In this document: positions 54,392-63,005 of the stretch, piece by piece
How the letters are laid out: every line of letters starts with the position of its first letter
How positions within the stretch are numbered: the stretch's first letter is position 1
DNA from: Romboutsia_C sp015668195
Lineage (GTDB): Bacteria; Bacillota; Clostridia; Peptostreptococcales; Peptostreptococcaceae
Direction: 5' to 3'
DNA: 64,000 nucleotides
Assembly: GCF_015668195.1 (NCBI RefSeq)
Contig: NZ_JADPFC010000001.1
Coordinates: 1 to 64,000, forward strand
Notes under the pieces: generated by a model
Seen by the model: only the letters and a program-made list of their open reading frames with translations
Database searches by the model: none
What the model was told of the DNA's origin: nothing
Made by a program: the position numbers and the translations under genes

Positions 54392-54590
54392 GACAAAACC
54401 TCCTTATATTGTTTATAAGTATTATAGCATAGTATAAAAATGACCTGTTACAAAATCATTACAAAATACATAAAAGTATTATTATTATTATATAAATAGT
54501 ATATAATCATATAAATGATAGACTAGAATAATTATGTGTAAAATAAAATCGGAAAAAATAAGTGTCAATCAACAAAAGGAGGACTAATTT

Positions 54591-55298
54591 ATGAAGCTAC
54601 GGAAATTATTATATAGCATCATTGTCATTAGTGCATTTGTAACGGGATGTAGTAAGAGCGAAAATATTAATACAAATGGAAGCCTACCTAATGAAGAAAT
54701 GAAACATAAGATGATGACAAAGGTTCAAAATAATGTTAATGAGATAATGAATAAAGACTACGAATATGTTATAAAAAATATGGGGGAACCATACTGTACA
54801 ACTTATTATATAGACTCAGATAATCCAAGAGAAATAAGGGATAAAAGGCTTATATATCCAAAGTATACTGAGGAAAATAAGTTAGACAAGAGTGCTTTAT
54901 ATATAAACTTAAGAAATGATCATGTTGTAGAAGTACAAACCTATGAGATATCTAAAGAAGATTCAGATGAAAAATATATTAATGATGGCGCTGATATAAT
55001 TGTAGATAGATATAATGATGCATTACCTATATCACTAAGCAGTGTAGAAAAAATAGATATTAATAGTTTTATAGGAAGGGATACAGAATCAATATGTGAA
55101 TATTTTGGTGATAAATACCCAAGTATAGAAGCATACAGTAGGTTAGGTAATAGAAATGTAGATTTATATGAAGTTGAAAGTAGCAAAAAGATTAAATTAT
55201 TAGCAGTTTTTAGCAAAGAAAATAAGATAGAGAAGATAGAAACTATTAATCAAGAAAAACTTGTTAATATATTAAAGCAATATTTAGATAATAAATAA
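54591..55298 (+). CDS. lipoprotein of unknown function
   Basis: A 235-residue protein with a type II signal peptide: MKLRK, a hydrophobic stretch and the lipobox FVTGC (Cys20), so it should be anchored to the outer face of the membrane. The mature part has two similar segments, KDYEYVIKNMGEPYCTTYYI and DINSFIGRDTESICEYFGDK, which may be a duplicated small domain like those of SmpA/BamE-type lipoproteins. No enzyme motif. RBS AAAGGAGG. Confidence 0.8.
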   Translation: MKLRKLLYSIIVISAFVTGCSKSENINTNGSLPNEEMKHKMMTKVQNNVNEIMNKDYEYVIKNMGEPYCTTYYIDSDNPREIRDKRLIYPKYTEENKLDKSALYINLRNDHVVEVQTYEISKEDSDEKYINDGADIIVDRYNDALPISLSSVEKIDINSFIGRDTESICEYFGDKYPSIEAYSRLGNRNVDLYEVESSKKIKLLAVFSKENKIEKIETINQEKLVNILKQYLDNK

Positions 55299-55351
55299 GT
55301 TTTTTTTGGTTAAATTAATCCTAAATACTAAGTATTTAGGAGGCAGCAAAA

Positions 55352-55534
55352 ATGAATAACAATAAAAATAGATTAAAAGATAGACCTAAGACTAAATCTG
55401 AAATGAGAAATATATTCTCAGAGCATGGATCTGAACTAGGAATAAAGGATGGTCTTCATATAGGAGCAAAAGATAGTGGAAGCAATAGGACTAAGACATC
55501 AAAACTTTATAATAAAGTAAAGAAAAAGGATTAA
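55352..55534 (+). CDS. small basic protein, unknown function
   Basis: A 60-residue Lys/Asn/Ser-rich protein with RBS AGGAGG. A short helix SEMRNIFSEHGSELGIKDG is the only ordered-looking part. FSEHGSELGI is faintly like the EFGVELG segment of alpha/beta small acid-soluble spore proteins, but too weakly to assign it. It is 53 bases downstream of the lipoprotein gene and has its own terminator. Confidence 0.65.
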   Translation: MNNNKNRLKDRPKTKSEMRNIFSEHGSELGIKDGLHIGAKDSGSNRTKTSKLYNKVKKKD

Positions 55535-55537
55535 GCT

Positions 55538-55573
55538 TAAAGGAGCGATTAATTTGTAATTAGTCGCTCTTTT
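55538..55573 (+). terminator. Rho-independent terminator
   Basis: A stem AAAGGAGCGATTAAT/ATTAGTCGCTCTTT followed by T's. Confidence 0.88.
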
Positions 55574-55598
55574 AAATTTAGACAAGGAAGGTAAATCA

Positions 55599-56477
55599 AT
55601 GATAAGTGAAATATTAATAACAGGTATAGCAATTGGTATTACATATAAATTTTTTAAAAGAGAAGCAACTACATTAGAAAAAATAGAATATAATATAGAA
55701 GATGAAAAAATTCCTAAAGAATTTGATAATTACAAAATATTGCAAATTAGTGATTTACACAATAAAACGTTTGGAAAAGGTAATATAAAACTTATAGAAG
55801 AGATAGACAAAATAAATCCAGATATAATAGTAATTACTGGAGATTTAGTAGATGGAGAAAAAGATAATTTTAAAGTGGCTCTAGATTTAATTGATTATAT
55901 ATCTTGTAAATATAAAGTAGTCCATGTAGTTGGAAATCACGAGCAGAAATCTCTTAATAAGAAATATAAAAAAGAGTACAAAGAATATTTTAGATTGCTT
56001 AAAGATAAGGATATAATAGATCTAGATAATGATAAGATAAAAGTTAATAAAGGAAGTAGTTATATAAATTTATATGGTGTAGTAGTGCCACTAGAATATT
56101 ATCCATATTTTTTTAGTAACTATAGAAATAAAAATAAAGCTTTAGATGAAAATTTTATGAATGAAAGTCTAGGTAAAATAGATAAAAAGAATTACAACAT
56201 ATTACTTGCTCATAACCCATTCTTCTTTGAAAATTATTCTAATTGGGGAGCAGACTTGGTACTTTCAGGACATGTTCATGGAGGAATAATAAGGATACCT
56301 AAAATAGGAGGAGTACTTTCTCCAAATAGAGAATTTTTCCCAAAATACGATTTAGGTGAATATAATCTTAATGGATCTAAGATGATTTTAAGTAAAGGAT
56401 TAGGCGGTTCTAAGGTTGTAATAAGAATAAATTGTAAACCTGAAATAGTACAAATAAATTTAAAGTCAAAAAAATAG
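55599..56477 (+). CDS. YkuE-like metallophosphoesterase
   Basis: A 292-residue protein. The N-terminal 20 residues are hydrophobic (ISEILITGIAIGITYKFF), a signal anchor. The calcineurin-like domain follows with metal motifs ISDLHNKTFG, VITGDLVDG, VVGNHEQ, LLAHNP and LSGHVHGG. It belongs with the YkuE/YpbG-type membrane phosphoesterases whose substrate is unknown. RBS AAGGAAGG precedes the ATG. Confidence 0.9.
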   Translation: MISEILITGIAIGITYKFFKREATTLEKIEYNIEDEKIPKEFDNYKILQISDLHNKTFGKGNIKLIEEIDKINPDIIVITGDLVDGEKDNFKVALDLIDYISCKYKVVHVVGNHEQKSLNKKYKKEYKEYFRLLKDKDIIDLDNDKIKVNKGSSYINLYGVVVPLEYYPYFFSNYRNKNKALDENFMNESLGKIDKKNYNILLAHNPFFFENYSNWGADLVLSGHVHGGIIRIPKIGGVLSPNREFFPKYDLGEYNLNGSKMILSKGLGGSKVVIRINCKPEIVQINLKSKK

Positions 56478-56490
56478 TGCTTAAAAATTA

Positions 56491-56521
56491 AAAAGTTCTA
56501 ACTGCTATAGTTAGAACTTAA
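56491..56521 (-). terminator. terminator of the minus-strand tRNA-Leu
   Basis: A stem AAGTTCTAACT/AGTTAGAACTT; on the minus strand it is followed by a T-rich tract and begins directly after the tRNA CCA end. Confidence 0.85.
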
Positions 56522-56522
56522 A

Positions 56523-56608
56523 TGGTGCCGAATGTGGGACTTGAACCCACACGATAATACTATCAACAGATTTTGAGTCTGTCGTGTCTGCCATTCCACC
56601 AATTCGGC
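56523..56608 (-). tRNA. tRNA-Leu (anticodon CAA)
   Basis: On the minus strand the acceptor stem is GCCGAAT/ATTCGGC with an encoded CCA. The anticodon stem ACAGA/TCTGT holds the loop CTCAAAA (anticodon CAA), and there is a long variable arm typical of Leu and a T-arm GGGTTCAAGTCCC. The total is 86 bases. Confidence 0.96.
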
Positions 56609-56760
56609 AAATATTATTATATAGATATTGTAACAATTTAATGAAACGTTTGCAACATATTTATGGTTAATATACTTTTAATATTATGGTAATATAAATA
56701 GTATAAGAGTGGTATATAATAACTATTATACTAGAGAGACAAAAACTAGGAGTGATAAAT

Positions 56761-59409
56761 TTGAATAAGAGATTGATTATAATAGATGGGAACTCTATAA
56801 TAAATAGAGCATTTTATGCATTACCAGAAATGACTAATAAAGAAGGGCTAAGAACAAATGCTATATATGGATTTACAACAATGTTATTTAAGATAATAGA
56901 TACATATAAGCCTACTCATATGAGTGTTGCATTTGATAGAAAGGCTCCTACATTTAGGCATTTAGAGTTTGAAGAATATAAAGCTGGAAGAAAGAAAATG
57001 CCAGATGAATTAAGAGAACAATTTGAACCATTAAAAGATTTACTGGACAAATTCAATATAAATAGATTAGAAATAGATGGTTACGAAGCTGATGATATAA
57101 TAGGAACAGTATCAAGGCTAGGAGAAGAAAATGGATATAAGGTATACATAGTTACAGGAGATAAAGATGCTATACAGTTGGCATCAGACAAGACTACAAC
57201 TTTAATAACTAAAAAAGGTGTAGGAGAAGTTGAAGAGTATAATTTTGATTCTGTAATGGAAAAATATGAAATGACTCCAACTCAATTTATAGACTTAAAA
57301 GGTCTTATGGGAGATAAATCGGATAATATACCAGGTGTACCAGGTATAGGTGAAAAAACAGGAATAAAACTTATTAAAGAATATTCTAGTATAGAAAATA
57401 TAATAGAAAATATAGAAAATCTAAAAGGCAGCGTGAAAAAGAAGCTAGAAGAAAATAAAGAACTTGCCATAATGAGTAAGAGGTTAGCTACTATAATAAG
57501 AGATGTGCCTATAGAGATAAATCTAGATGATTTAGAATATGGAGATTACGATAAAGATAAGGTAATAGAATCATTTAGGAATTTAGGTTTTACAAGTTTA
57601 TTATCTAGACTATCTAACATAGATGGAGGAAGTGAAACAGAGGAAGTTGAATCTAATTTAAATATAAAAAAATTAGAAAATATAGACACATTTATAAATG
57701 ATATTAAAAAAGAAGGAAATCTATACATAGACACTGTAAGTAGACAAGGAAACATATTAGAAAAAAATATTATACATATTTTTATAAGTGTAGATGGAAC
57801 TAATATATACTATATAAATGAAGATGAAATAAATAAGCTAGAAGAAGTACTTATAAGTAAGGAAGTAAAGAAATTTGGATATAATTTAAAAGAAGATTAT
57901 ATAGCTTTAAGACCTTATAATATAAAATTAGAGAATATGCATTTTGATATAACAATAGCAGAGTATTTAATAGATTCAGCATCATCTACATCTTATGAAT
58001 GTAGTGCAATAGCTATGAAATATCTTACTAAAAAAGTTAAGTCAAAAGAAGAGTTACTAGGTAAAGGTGTAAAAGCAAAAAAATATGAAGATTTAGAATT
58101 AGAAGAATTGTGTGATTATATAGGAAAAGTTATAAATACAGTATATGAAGTATATCCTATAATGGAAAAAAGCATAAAAGAAAGTGAAATGGATGGATTG
58201 CTTTATCATGTTGAAATGCCTTTAGTAGAAGTTTTAGGTGATATGGAATATCAAGGAATAAAAGTTGATAAGGAAAAATTACATGAATTAGGTATAGAAT
58301 TTAAAACTATAATTAAAAAATTAGAACAAGAAATATATGATATAGCTGGAGAAGAATTTAATATAAATTCACCAAAACAATTAGGAGTTATATTATTTGA
58401 AAAACTAGAATTACCTATAATCAAAAAAACTAAAACAGGATATTCAACAAATGCAGAAGTACTAGAAAAGCTAAGAGATAAAAGTCCAATAATAGATAAA
58501 ATAACAGAGTATAGACAAATTGTTAAGTTAAATTCAACTTATGTTGAAGGATTATTAGCTATAATAAATCCATTAGATGGTAGGATACATTCATCATTTA
58601 ACCAAACTATAACTACAACAGGAAGAATTTCATCAACAGAACCAAATCTTCAAAATATACCTGTTAAACTTGAAATGGGAAGAAACATAAGAAAGGTATT
58701 TATATCTGATGAAAATTCTAAATTAGTTGATGCGGATTATTCTCAAGTAGAATTAAGAGTATTAGCGCACATGAGTCAAGATGAAACTATGATAGAAGCA
58801 TTTAAACATAATGAAGATATACATACAAAAACTGCATCACAAGTATTTAATGTTAATATGGATGAAGTTACAAGTAAGCAAAGAAGTGATGCTAAAGCTG
58901 TAAACTTTGGTATAGTTTATGGAAAAAGTGATTTTGGATTATCAGAAGATTTACATATACCTGTAAAGCAAGCTAAAGAATATATAGAAAATTACTTTAA
59001 TAAATATAGTAAAATAAAAGATTTTATGGATAAAGTAGTAGAAAATGCAACAGAAAATGGATATATAACTACTATACTAAATAGAAGAAGATATATTCCA
59101 GAACTTAAATCAAGTAACTTTATGCTAAGAAATGCAGGTAAAAGAGCTGCAATGAATGCTCCTATACAAGGTAGTGCAGCTGATATAATAAAAATAGCTA
59201 TGGTAAATGTGTATAAGAAGTTAGAAGAAAGACAATTAAAGTCAAAATTAATACTTCAAGTACACGATGAACTTATAGTAGAAGCTTATGATGAGGAAGT
59301 AGAAGAAGTTAAAAAAATAGTTAAAGATGAAATGGAAAACGCAGTTAGTATGGATGTGCATTTAGATGTAGATTTAAATGTAGGTAATTCTTGGTATGAA
59401 ACAAAGTAG
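56761..59409 (+). CDS. polA: DNA polymerase I
   Basis: About 882 residues. The N-terminal 5' nuclease domain (1-290) has IIDGNSIINRA, FDRKAPTFRH, DGYEADDIIGT, TGDKDAIQLAS and GDKSDNIPGVPGIGEKTG. The central 3'-5' exonuclease-like domain looks inactive: motif I reads YIDTVS (no Glu after the Asp) and the usual YxxxD of motif III is not evident. The polymerase domain is complete, with TTTGRISSTEPNLQNIP, DADYSQVELRVLAHMS, AKAVNFGIVYG and LQVHDELIVE. I chose the TTG at 56761, eight bases after AGGAG; the GTG at 56752 overlaps that site. First gene of a polA-coaE-transglycosylase-binding protein cluster. Confidence 0.95.
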   Translation: MNKRLIIIDGNSIINRAFYALPEMTNKEGLRTNAIYGFTTMLFKIIDTYKPTHMSVAFDRKAPTFRHLEFEEYKAGRKKMPDELREQFEPLKDLLDKFNINRLEIDGYEADDIIGTVSRLGEENGYKVYIVTGDKDAIQLASDKTTTLITKKGVGEVEEYNFDSVMEKYEMTPTQFIDLKGLMGDKSDNIPGVPGIGEKTGIKLIKEYSSIENIIENIENLKGSVKKKLEENKELAIMSKRLATIIRDVPIEINLDDLEYGDYDKDKVIESFRNLGFTSLLSRLSNIDGGSETEEVESNLNIKKLENIDTFINDIKKEGNLYIDTVSRQGNILEKNIIHIFISVDGTNIYYINEDEINKLEEVLISKEVKKFGYNLKEDYIALRPYNIKLENMHFDITIAEYLIDSASSTSYECSAIAMKYLTKKVKSKEELLGKGVKAKKYEDLELEELCDYIGKVINTVYEVYPIMEKSIKESEMDGLLYHVEMPLVEVLGDMEYQGIKVDKEKLHELGIEFKTIIKKLEQEIYDIAGEEFNINSPKQLGVILFEKLELPIIKKTKTGYSTNAEVLEKLRDKSPIIDKITEYRQIVKLNSTYVEGLLAIINPLDGRIHSSFNQTITTTGRISSTEPNLQNIPVKLEMGRNIRKVFISDENSKLVDADYSQVELRVLAHMSQDETMIEAFKHNEDIHTKTASQVFNVNMDEVTSKQRSDAKAVNFGIVYGKSDFGLSEDLHIPVKQAKEYIENYFNKYSKIKDFMDKVVENATENGYITTILNRRRYIPELKSSNFMLRNAGKRAAMNAPIQGSAADIIKIAMVNVYKKLEERQLKSKLILQVHDELIVEAYDEEVEEVKKIVKDEMENAVSMDVHLDVDLNVGNSWYETK

Positions 59410-59417
59410 GTGAGTAT

Positions 59418-60020
59418 ATGCTAATATTAGGACTTACAGGGAATATAGGCTGTGGAAAAAGTAGCCTATCAAATATATTTAAGAGTAAAAATATAGAAGT
59501 AATAGATGCAGATATAATTTCAAGGAATATATTTGAAGATAATTTACTTCTTGAAGAAGTATTTGATAAATTTGGAATGGATATAAAAAGAGAGGATGGA
59601 ACTCTAGATAGAAAGGCACTAGGCAATATAGTTTTCAACAATGAAGAAAAACTTATAGAATTAAATAATTTAACTCATCCTAAAATTTATGAGAAGATAA
59701 TTAGTAAAGTTAAAGAATATAGATTAAAACATAAAGATATTATTTTAATCGATGGAGCATTATTAATTGAAGGTGGATATTTAGATGTAGTAGATAAATT
59801 ATTAGTTGTAACATGTAATCAAGATAGGCAGATAGAGAGAATACAAAAAAGGGATAATTGTACAAAGGATGAAGCTTTAAGTCGAATAATGTCTCAAATG
59901 AGCCAAGAAGAAAAGGTTAAATATGCAGACTATACAATAGATAACTCTTATTCATTTGAAGAATTAGAGATAAAAGCTAACCGACTCATTGAATATATAA
60001 AGGAGAATTGGTGTGAATAA
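59418..60020 (+). CDS. coaE: dephospho-CoA kinase
   Basis: A 200-residue P-loop kinase for the last step of coenzyme A synthesis. The P-loop is GLTGNIGCGKSS (residues 4-15), followed by DADIISRNIF, NNLTHPKIYEK, ILIDGALLIEGGYLD and the lid region RIQKRDNCTKDEALSRI. It lies 8 bases after polA, a common pairing in Firmicutes, and its end overlaps the next gene by 8 bases. Confidence 0.96.
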   Translation: MLILGLTGNIGCGKSSLSNIFKSKNIEVIDADIISRNIFEDNLLLEEVFDKFGMDIKREDGTLDRKALGNIVFNNEEKLIELNNLTHPKIYEKIISKVKEYRLKHKDIILIDGALLIEGGYLDVVDKLLVVTCNQDRQIERIQKRDNCTKDEALSRIMSQMSQEEKVKYADYTIDNSYSFEELEIKANRLIEYIKENWCE

Positions 60021-60585
60021 TAAAAAGATACTTATAATATTATCTATCTCATTGATTATATTAACTGGTTTTTTAATAGAAACTAAAACAATACATAAAA
60101 TTTTATATCCTAAAAAGTATTCAGATTATGTAGAAAGATACTCAAAAGAATTTAATATAGAAGAAAATCTAGTCTATAGTATTATGAAGGCTGAAAGTAA
60201 ATTTAAAAAGGATGCCATATCTAATAAGGGAGCGAAAGGATTAATGCAAATAAGTGATATAACTAGAGATTGGGCTATAGAAGAGCTTAACCTAGAAAAT
60301 AATATAGACATATTTGATCCTGAAACTAACATAAAAATAGGATGTTGGTATTTAAATAAGTTATATAAAGAATTTGGAAATTTGGATTTAGTTGTAGCAG
60401 CATACAATGGTGGTTCAGGTAACGTCAATAAATGGCTTGGAAATAATGAGTATAGCAAGGATGGTAAAATGCTTCACAATATACCATTTACAGAAACATC
60501 AAATTATGTAGATAAAGTCAAAAAAAATTATAAAAACTATAATAGTATATATTGCAAGGAAGGAAAAACTAATGAAAAAAACTAA
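60013..60585 (+). CDS. membrane-anchored lytic transglycosylase (SLT domain)
   Basis: A 190-residue protein. Residues 5-22 form an N-terminal membrane anchor. The SLT domain begins near residue 40, with the catalytic Glu61 in YSIMKAESKF, then GAKGLMQIS, NIKIGCWYLNKLY and VVAAYNGGSGNVNKWL. It cleaves peptidoglycan glycan strands outside the cell. It starts with a GTG and its ends overlap coaE (8 bases) and the binding-protein gene (14 bases), so it is translationally coupled to both. Confidence 0.94.
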   Translation: MNNKKILIILSISLIILTGFLIETKTIHKILYPKKYSDYVERYSKEFNIEENLVYSIMKAESKFKKDAISNKGAKGLMQISDITRDWAIEELNLENNIDIFDPETNIKIGCWYLNKLYKEFGNLDLVVAAYNGGSGNVNKWLGNNEYSKDGKMLHNIPFTETSNYVDKVKKNYKNYNSIYCKEGKTNEKN

Positions 60586-62152
60586 GGTTTTATCTATAAT
60601 CCTAGTTATAGCAATGATTGTAGTAGGATGTAGTTCTAAAATTGAAACTGAAGATAAGAAAGAAAGTAGTAAGGGTGATATAAATTCAGACTATATAAAT
60701 TTAACTATGGTAAAGCCTGAGACTATAAATCCTATATTAAACAAAGACAAGTCTGTTGGGTATGTAATGAATCTAATATATGATAGCTTATTTACAATAG
60801 ATGAAAATTACAACGTAGTACCACAGCTAGTAAAAGAGTATTCAATTGAAAATGGCGGTAAGGAAATAAATGTAAAACTAAAAGATGCAAAGTGGCATGA
60901 TAAAAGTCCGGTTACATCTAGTGATGTTAAATTTACAGTAGACTTTATTAAAAAAAGCGAAGAAAATCCTTATACTGAATTAGTGAAAAATATAAAATCA
61001 ATATATGTAATAAATGATAAAGAATTTAATATAAATTTAAATGAGAATTATTCATTTTCTATAGAAACACTTATATTCCCTATATTATCTAAAAATAATT
61101 TATCTTCTTTATCTAAAAAAGACATAACTAATAATAAGAATAATTTAATAGGAAATGGACCTTACAAAATAGAAAAATATGAAGAAAGAGATGGAATGTT
61201 CTTAACTAAAAATGAAGATTATTATAAAGAGATACCAAGTACAGCCAAGGATATAAGGGTAGGTGTAGTGCCAGATCAAGAGGCACAAGTTGCTATGGTT
61301 ATGGCATTAGATAGTGATATAGCCAAGGTATCCTTAAATGATTTAAGTAAATTTCACGAAACTGAATTTAATATTACTAAATATGAAGGAAGAGATTATG
61401 AAAATATAATCTTTAATTACGATAATCCAATATTATTAGACTCTAACTTAAGAAAAGCCATAGCATATTCAATAGATAAGAAAAGAATATTAGAAGAAGC
61501 TTATATGGGAGATGCTAATATTGTTAATTTCCCACTTAATACAAGCTCAAAATACTATAATAAAGATATAAAATCTATTAATTACAATAAAGAAAAAGCT
61601 AAAGAATATTTAAGTAAAGTTAAATTTGATGGTGATAAGAGTAACTCAAAAGATCAAAAAGAAAACAAAGGTAATACAAAAGGTTCTTCAAAGATAAATC
61701 TAAAAATAGTTGTAAATAAAAATAATATAGATAGAGTGAAATCTGCACATATTATTTCAGAAAATTTAAAAGCTATAGGGATAAAATCTGAAGTTGATGA
61801 ACTAGAGGGGGAAGAACTTGAAAAAGCTATTTCTGGAAAAAAATATGATTTAGCATTAGTTGGATGGGAATTATCTTTTATACCTGACGCAACCCCTATA
61901 ATAAAAAGCTTAGATTATAAAGATGAAAAACTTAATGACTATATGGCTTCTTTAACAAGAGCAACTAATGAAAGTCAAGTTAAAGACATATATGACTCTA
62001 TACAAAAATATGTAAATAACAATATTCTTATGATAAGTTTAGTTATAAGAAATGATTATATGGTTACAAATAGTAGAATAGAAGGTAAAATTCAACCAAA
62101 TGATTTTGATGTTTATGAGGGTATAACAAATTTAACTATAAAAAATAAGTAA
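60572..62152 (+). CDS. oligopeptide ABC-transporter substrate-binding lipoprotein
   Basis: A 526-residue family 5 solute-binding protein. A type II signal peptide ends in the lipobox IVVGC (Cys20). Typical blocks are INPILNKDKSVGYVMNLIYD, VVPQLVKEYSIE, KWHDKSPVTSSDVKFTVDFI, NLIGNGPYKIEKY, SNLRKAIAYSIDKKRILEEA and YDLALVGWELSFIPDATPI. It probably binds peptides at the outer membrane face. No permease or ATPase gene is adjacent, so it is an orphan binding protein here. A Lys/Asn/Ser-rich insert near residues 350-375 is unusual. Confidence 0.93.
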   Translation: MKKTKVLSIILVIAMIVVGCSSKIETEDKKESSKGDINSDYINLTMVKPETINPILNKDKSVGYVMNLIYDSLFTIDENYNVVPQLVKEYSIENGGKEINVKLKDAKWHDKSPVTSSDVKFTVDFIKKSEENPYTELVKNIKSIYVINDKEFNINLNENYSFSIETLIFPILSKNNLSSLSKKDITNNKNNLIGNGPYKIEKYEERDGMFLTKNEDYYKEIPSTAKDIRVGVVPDQEAQVAMVMALDSDIAKVSLNDLSKFHETEFNITKYEGRDYENIIFNYDNPILLDSNLRKAIAYSIDKKRILEEAYMGDANIVNFPLNTSSKYYNKDIKSINYNKEKAKEYLSKVKFDGDKSNSKDQKENKGNTKGSSKINLKIVVNKNNIDRVKSAHIISENLKAIGIKSEVDELEGEELEKAISGKKYDLALVGWELSFIPDATPIIKSLDYKDEKLNDYMASLTRATNESQVKDIYDSIQKYVNNNILMISLVIRNDYMVTNSRIEGKIQPNDFDVYEGITNLTIKNK

Positions 62153-62188
62153 ATTAATAAAAAAATAATTGACTTAAAAAAGCAAAAG

Positions 62189-62217
62189 GCATATCCTTTA
62201 TAATATAAAGGATATGC
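62189..62217. repeat. 29-bp perfect palindrome overlapping the tRNA-Leu 5' end
   Basis: GCATATCCTTTATA is the exact complement of TATAAAGGATATGC around one central base. Its right arm ends in the first two bases of tRNA-Leu and its centre contains TATAAT. It may act as an operator or as an RNA hairpin next to the RNase P cut. Confidence 0.75.
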
Positions 62218-62302
62218 GGAAATGGCGGAATAGGCAGACGCACTATCTTGAGGGGGTAGCGAGCTTATGCTCGTGCGGGTTCAAGTCCCGCTTTCCGCAC
62301 CA
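62216..62302 (+). tRNA. tRNA-Leu (anticodon GAG)
   Basis: The acceptor stem is GCGGAAA/TTTCCGC with an encoded CCA. The anticodon stem CTATC/GGTAG holds the loop TTGAGGG (anticodon GAG). There is a long variable arm (CGAGCTTATGCTCG) and a T-arm GGGTTCAAGTCCC. The total is 87 bases. Confidence 0.96.
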
Positions 62303-62303
62303 T

Positions 62304-62333
62304 TAAAAAGTAGGCATTATGTCTACTTTTTTT
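62304..62333 (+). terminator. terminator of tRNA-Leu (GAG)
   Basis: A stem AAAAGTAGGCA/TGTCTACTTTT followed by T's, starting just after CCA. Confidence 0.88.
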
Positions 62334-62375
62334 ATATGTAAGTATTTATATTTAAATTAAATATTATTAAATTTT

Positions 62376-62433
62376 TTGAGAAAAATATAGACACAAGTTA
62401 TAAAAAGTATGATAGAATACCCTTATAGGGTAT
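62376..62433 (+). promoter_or_regulatory. promoter with CsoR-type copper operator
   Basis: TTGAGA (62376-62381), 17 bases, TATAAA (62399-62404), then the perfect inverted repeat ATACCCTTATAGGGTAT at 62417-62433 over the likely transcription start. The TACCC/GGGTA arms match the operator type bound by CsoR repressors, which release DNA when they bind Cu(I). Confidence 0.7.
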
Positions 62434-62450
62434 ATAAGGAGGTAATTATT

Positions 62451-62663
62451 ATGAGAAAAAAATTACTTATAGATGGAATGAGCTGTGGACATTGTGTTAA
62501 TCATTTAAAAACAGCATTAAGTGAAGATATACAAGGTGTAAATGTAATAGAAGTTAACCTAGAAGGGAAATATGCTATAGTAGAAATGGATGATTCAGTA
62601 AGTAAAGATGAATTAAAATCTGTTATAGAAGATACAGGTTATGAATTAGTTGGAATTGAATAA
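62451..62663 (+). CDS. copZ: copper chaperone, heavy-metal-associated domain protein
   Basis: A 70-residue protein of the ferredoxin-like HMA fold with the metal site GMSCGHC (Cys12, Cys15), then VNHLKTAL and the C-terminal VIEDTGYEL. CopZ-type proteins carry Cu(I) to a P-type ATPase or to CsoR. I chose the ATG at 62451 behind AAGGAGG; an in-frame ATG at 62409 would put the operator inside the gene. No copper ATPase gene is adjacent. Confidence 0.92.
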   Translation: MRKKLLIDGMSCGHCVNHLKTALSEDIQGVNVIEVNLEGKYAIVEMDDSVSKDELKSVIEDTGYELVGIE

Positions 62664-62664
62664 T

Positions 62665-62711
62665 AAAAAATATGCACAACTGTAAGTTAACAGTTGTGCA
62701 TATTTTTTTAT
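62665..62711 (+). terminator. Rho-independent terminator of copZ
   Basis: A 19-bp stem AAAAAATATGCACAACTGT and its complement followed by T's. The gap 62664-63005 holds this terminator, a dispersed repeat, predicted sRNA C and a possible 35-codon frame. Confidence 0.92.
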
Positions 62712-62736
62712 ATATAATTTAAACAAATAATATTTT

Positions 62737-62781
62737 GCGCAAGGGACAAAGTCGTTGGGACATGACCGAAGCGAAATTTTT
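62737..62781 (+). repeat. dispersed repeat, copy 2 (GACAAAGTCGTTGG type)
   Basis: This segment matches 13344-13389 except for a few substitutions and one deleted base. It shares GACAAAGTCGTTGG, GACATGA and CGAAGCGAA plus T's, and again lies just beyond a gene terminator. Confidence 0.7.
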
Positions 62782-62794
62782 ATATAAAAATTTT

Positions 62795-62880
62795 AAAATA
62801 AAAAAAGACTTCTATTGGGGGAAATAATAGAAGTCTAAATGGGGGAGATTGAGTATGTTTGATTTTACATTAATATTATG
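62795..62880 (-). ncRNA. predicted small RNA C with C-rich loops
   Basis: On the minus strand, TCTCCCCC (complement of 62841-62845) is followed five bases later by a 10-bp stem GACTTCTATT/AATAGAAGTC with the loop ATTTCCCCC, and then TTTTTTTATTTT. This is the third copy of the design seen at 20385-20475 and 20508-20600, although the stems differ in sequence. The 5' end is approximate. Confidence 0.5.
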
Positions 62881-62962
62881 TCCTTACATGAATAATATAT
62901 ACATAAATAATATAAAAAATCATTCATATAATTATAAATCCAATAGCAAAATTCACAATTAA
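62855..62962 (+). CDS. possible 35-residue small protein
   Basis: ATG at 62855 preceded by GGGGGAG with seven bases of spacing, then 35 codons to TAA at 62960. The product begins MFDFTLILCPYMNN and becomes Asn/Lys/Tyr-rich. The G-run that would be its ribosome binding site is also the C-rich motif of the sRNA predicted on the other strand, so the frame may be fortuitous. Confidence 0.25.
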   Translation: MFDFTLILCPYMNNIYINNIKNHSYNYKSNSKIHN

Positions 62963-63005
62963 AAAAATTTTTGAATATAATATAAATAATTAAGGGGGGA
63001 GTGTC

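Noticed and set aside
62175..62204. TTGACT at 62169 and TATAAT at 62199 as the tRNA-Leu promoter
   Set aside because: The spacer would be 24 bases, too long for a standard promoter; the real start is left open.
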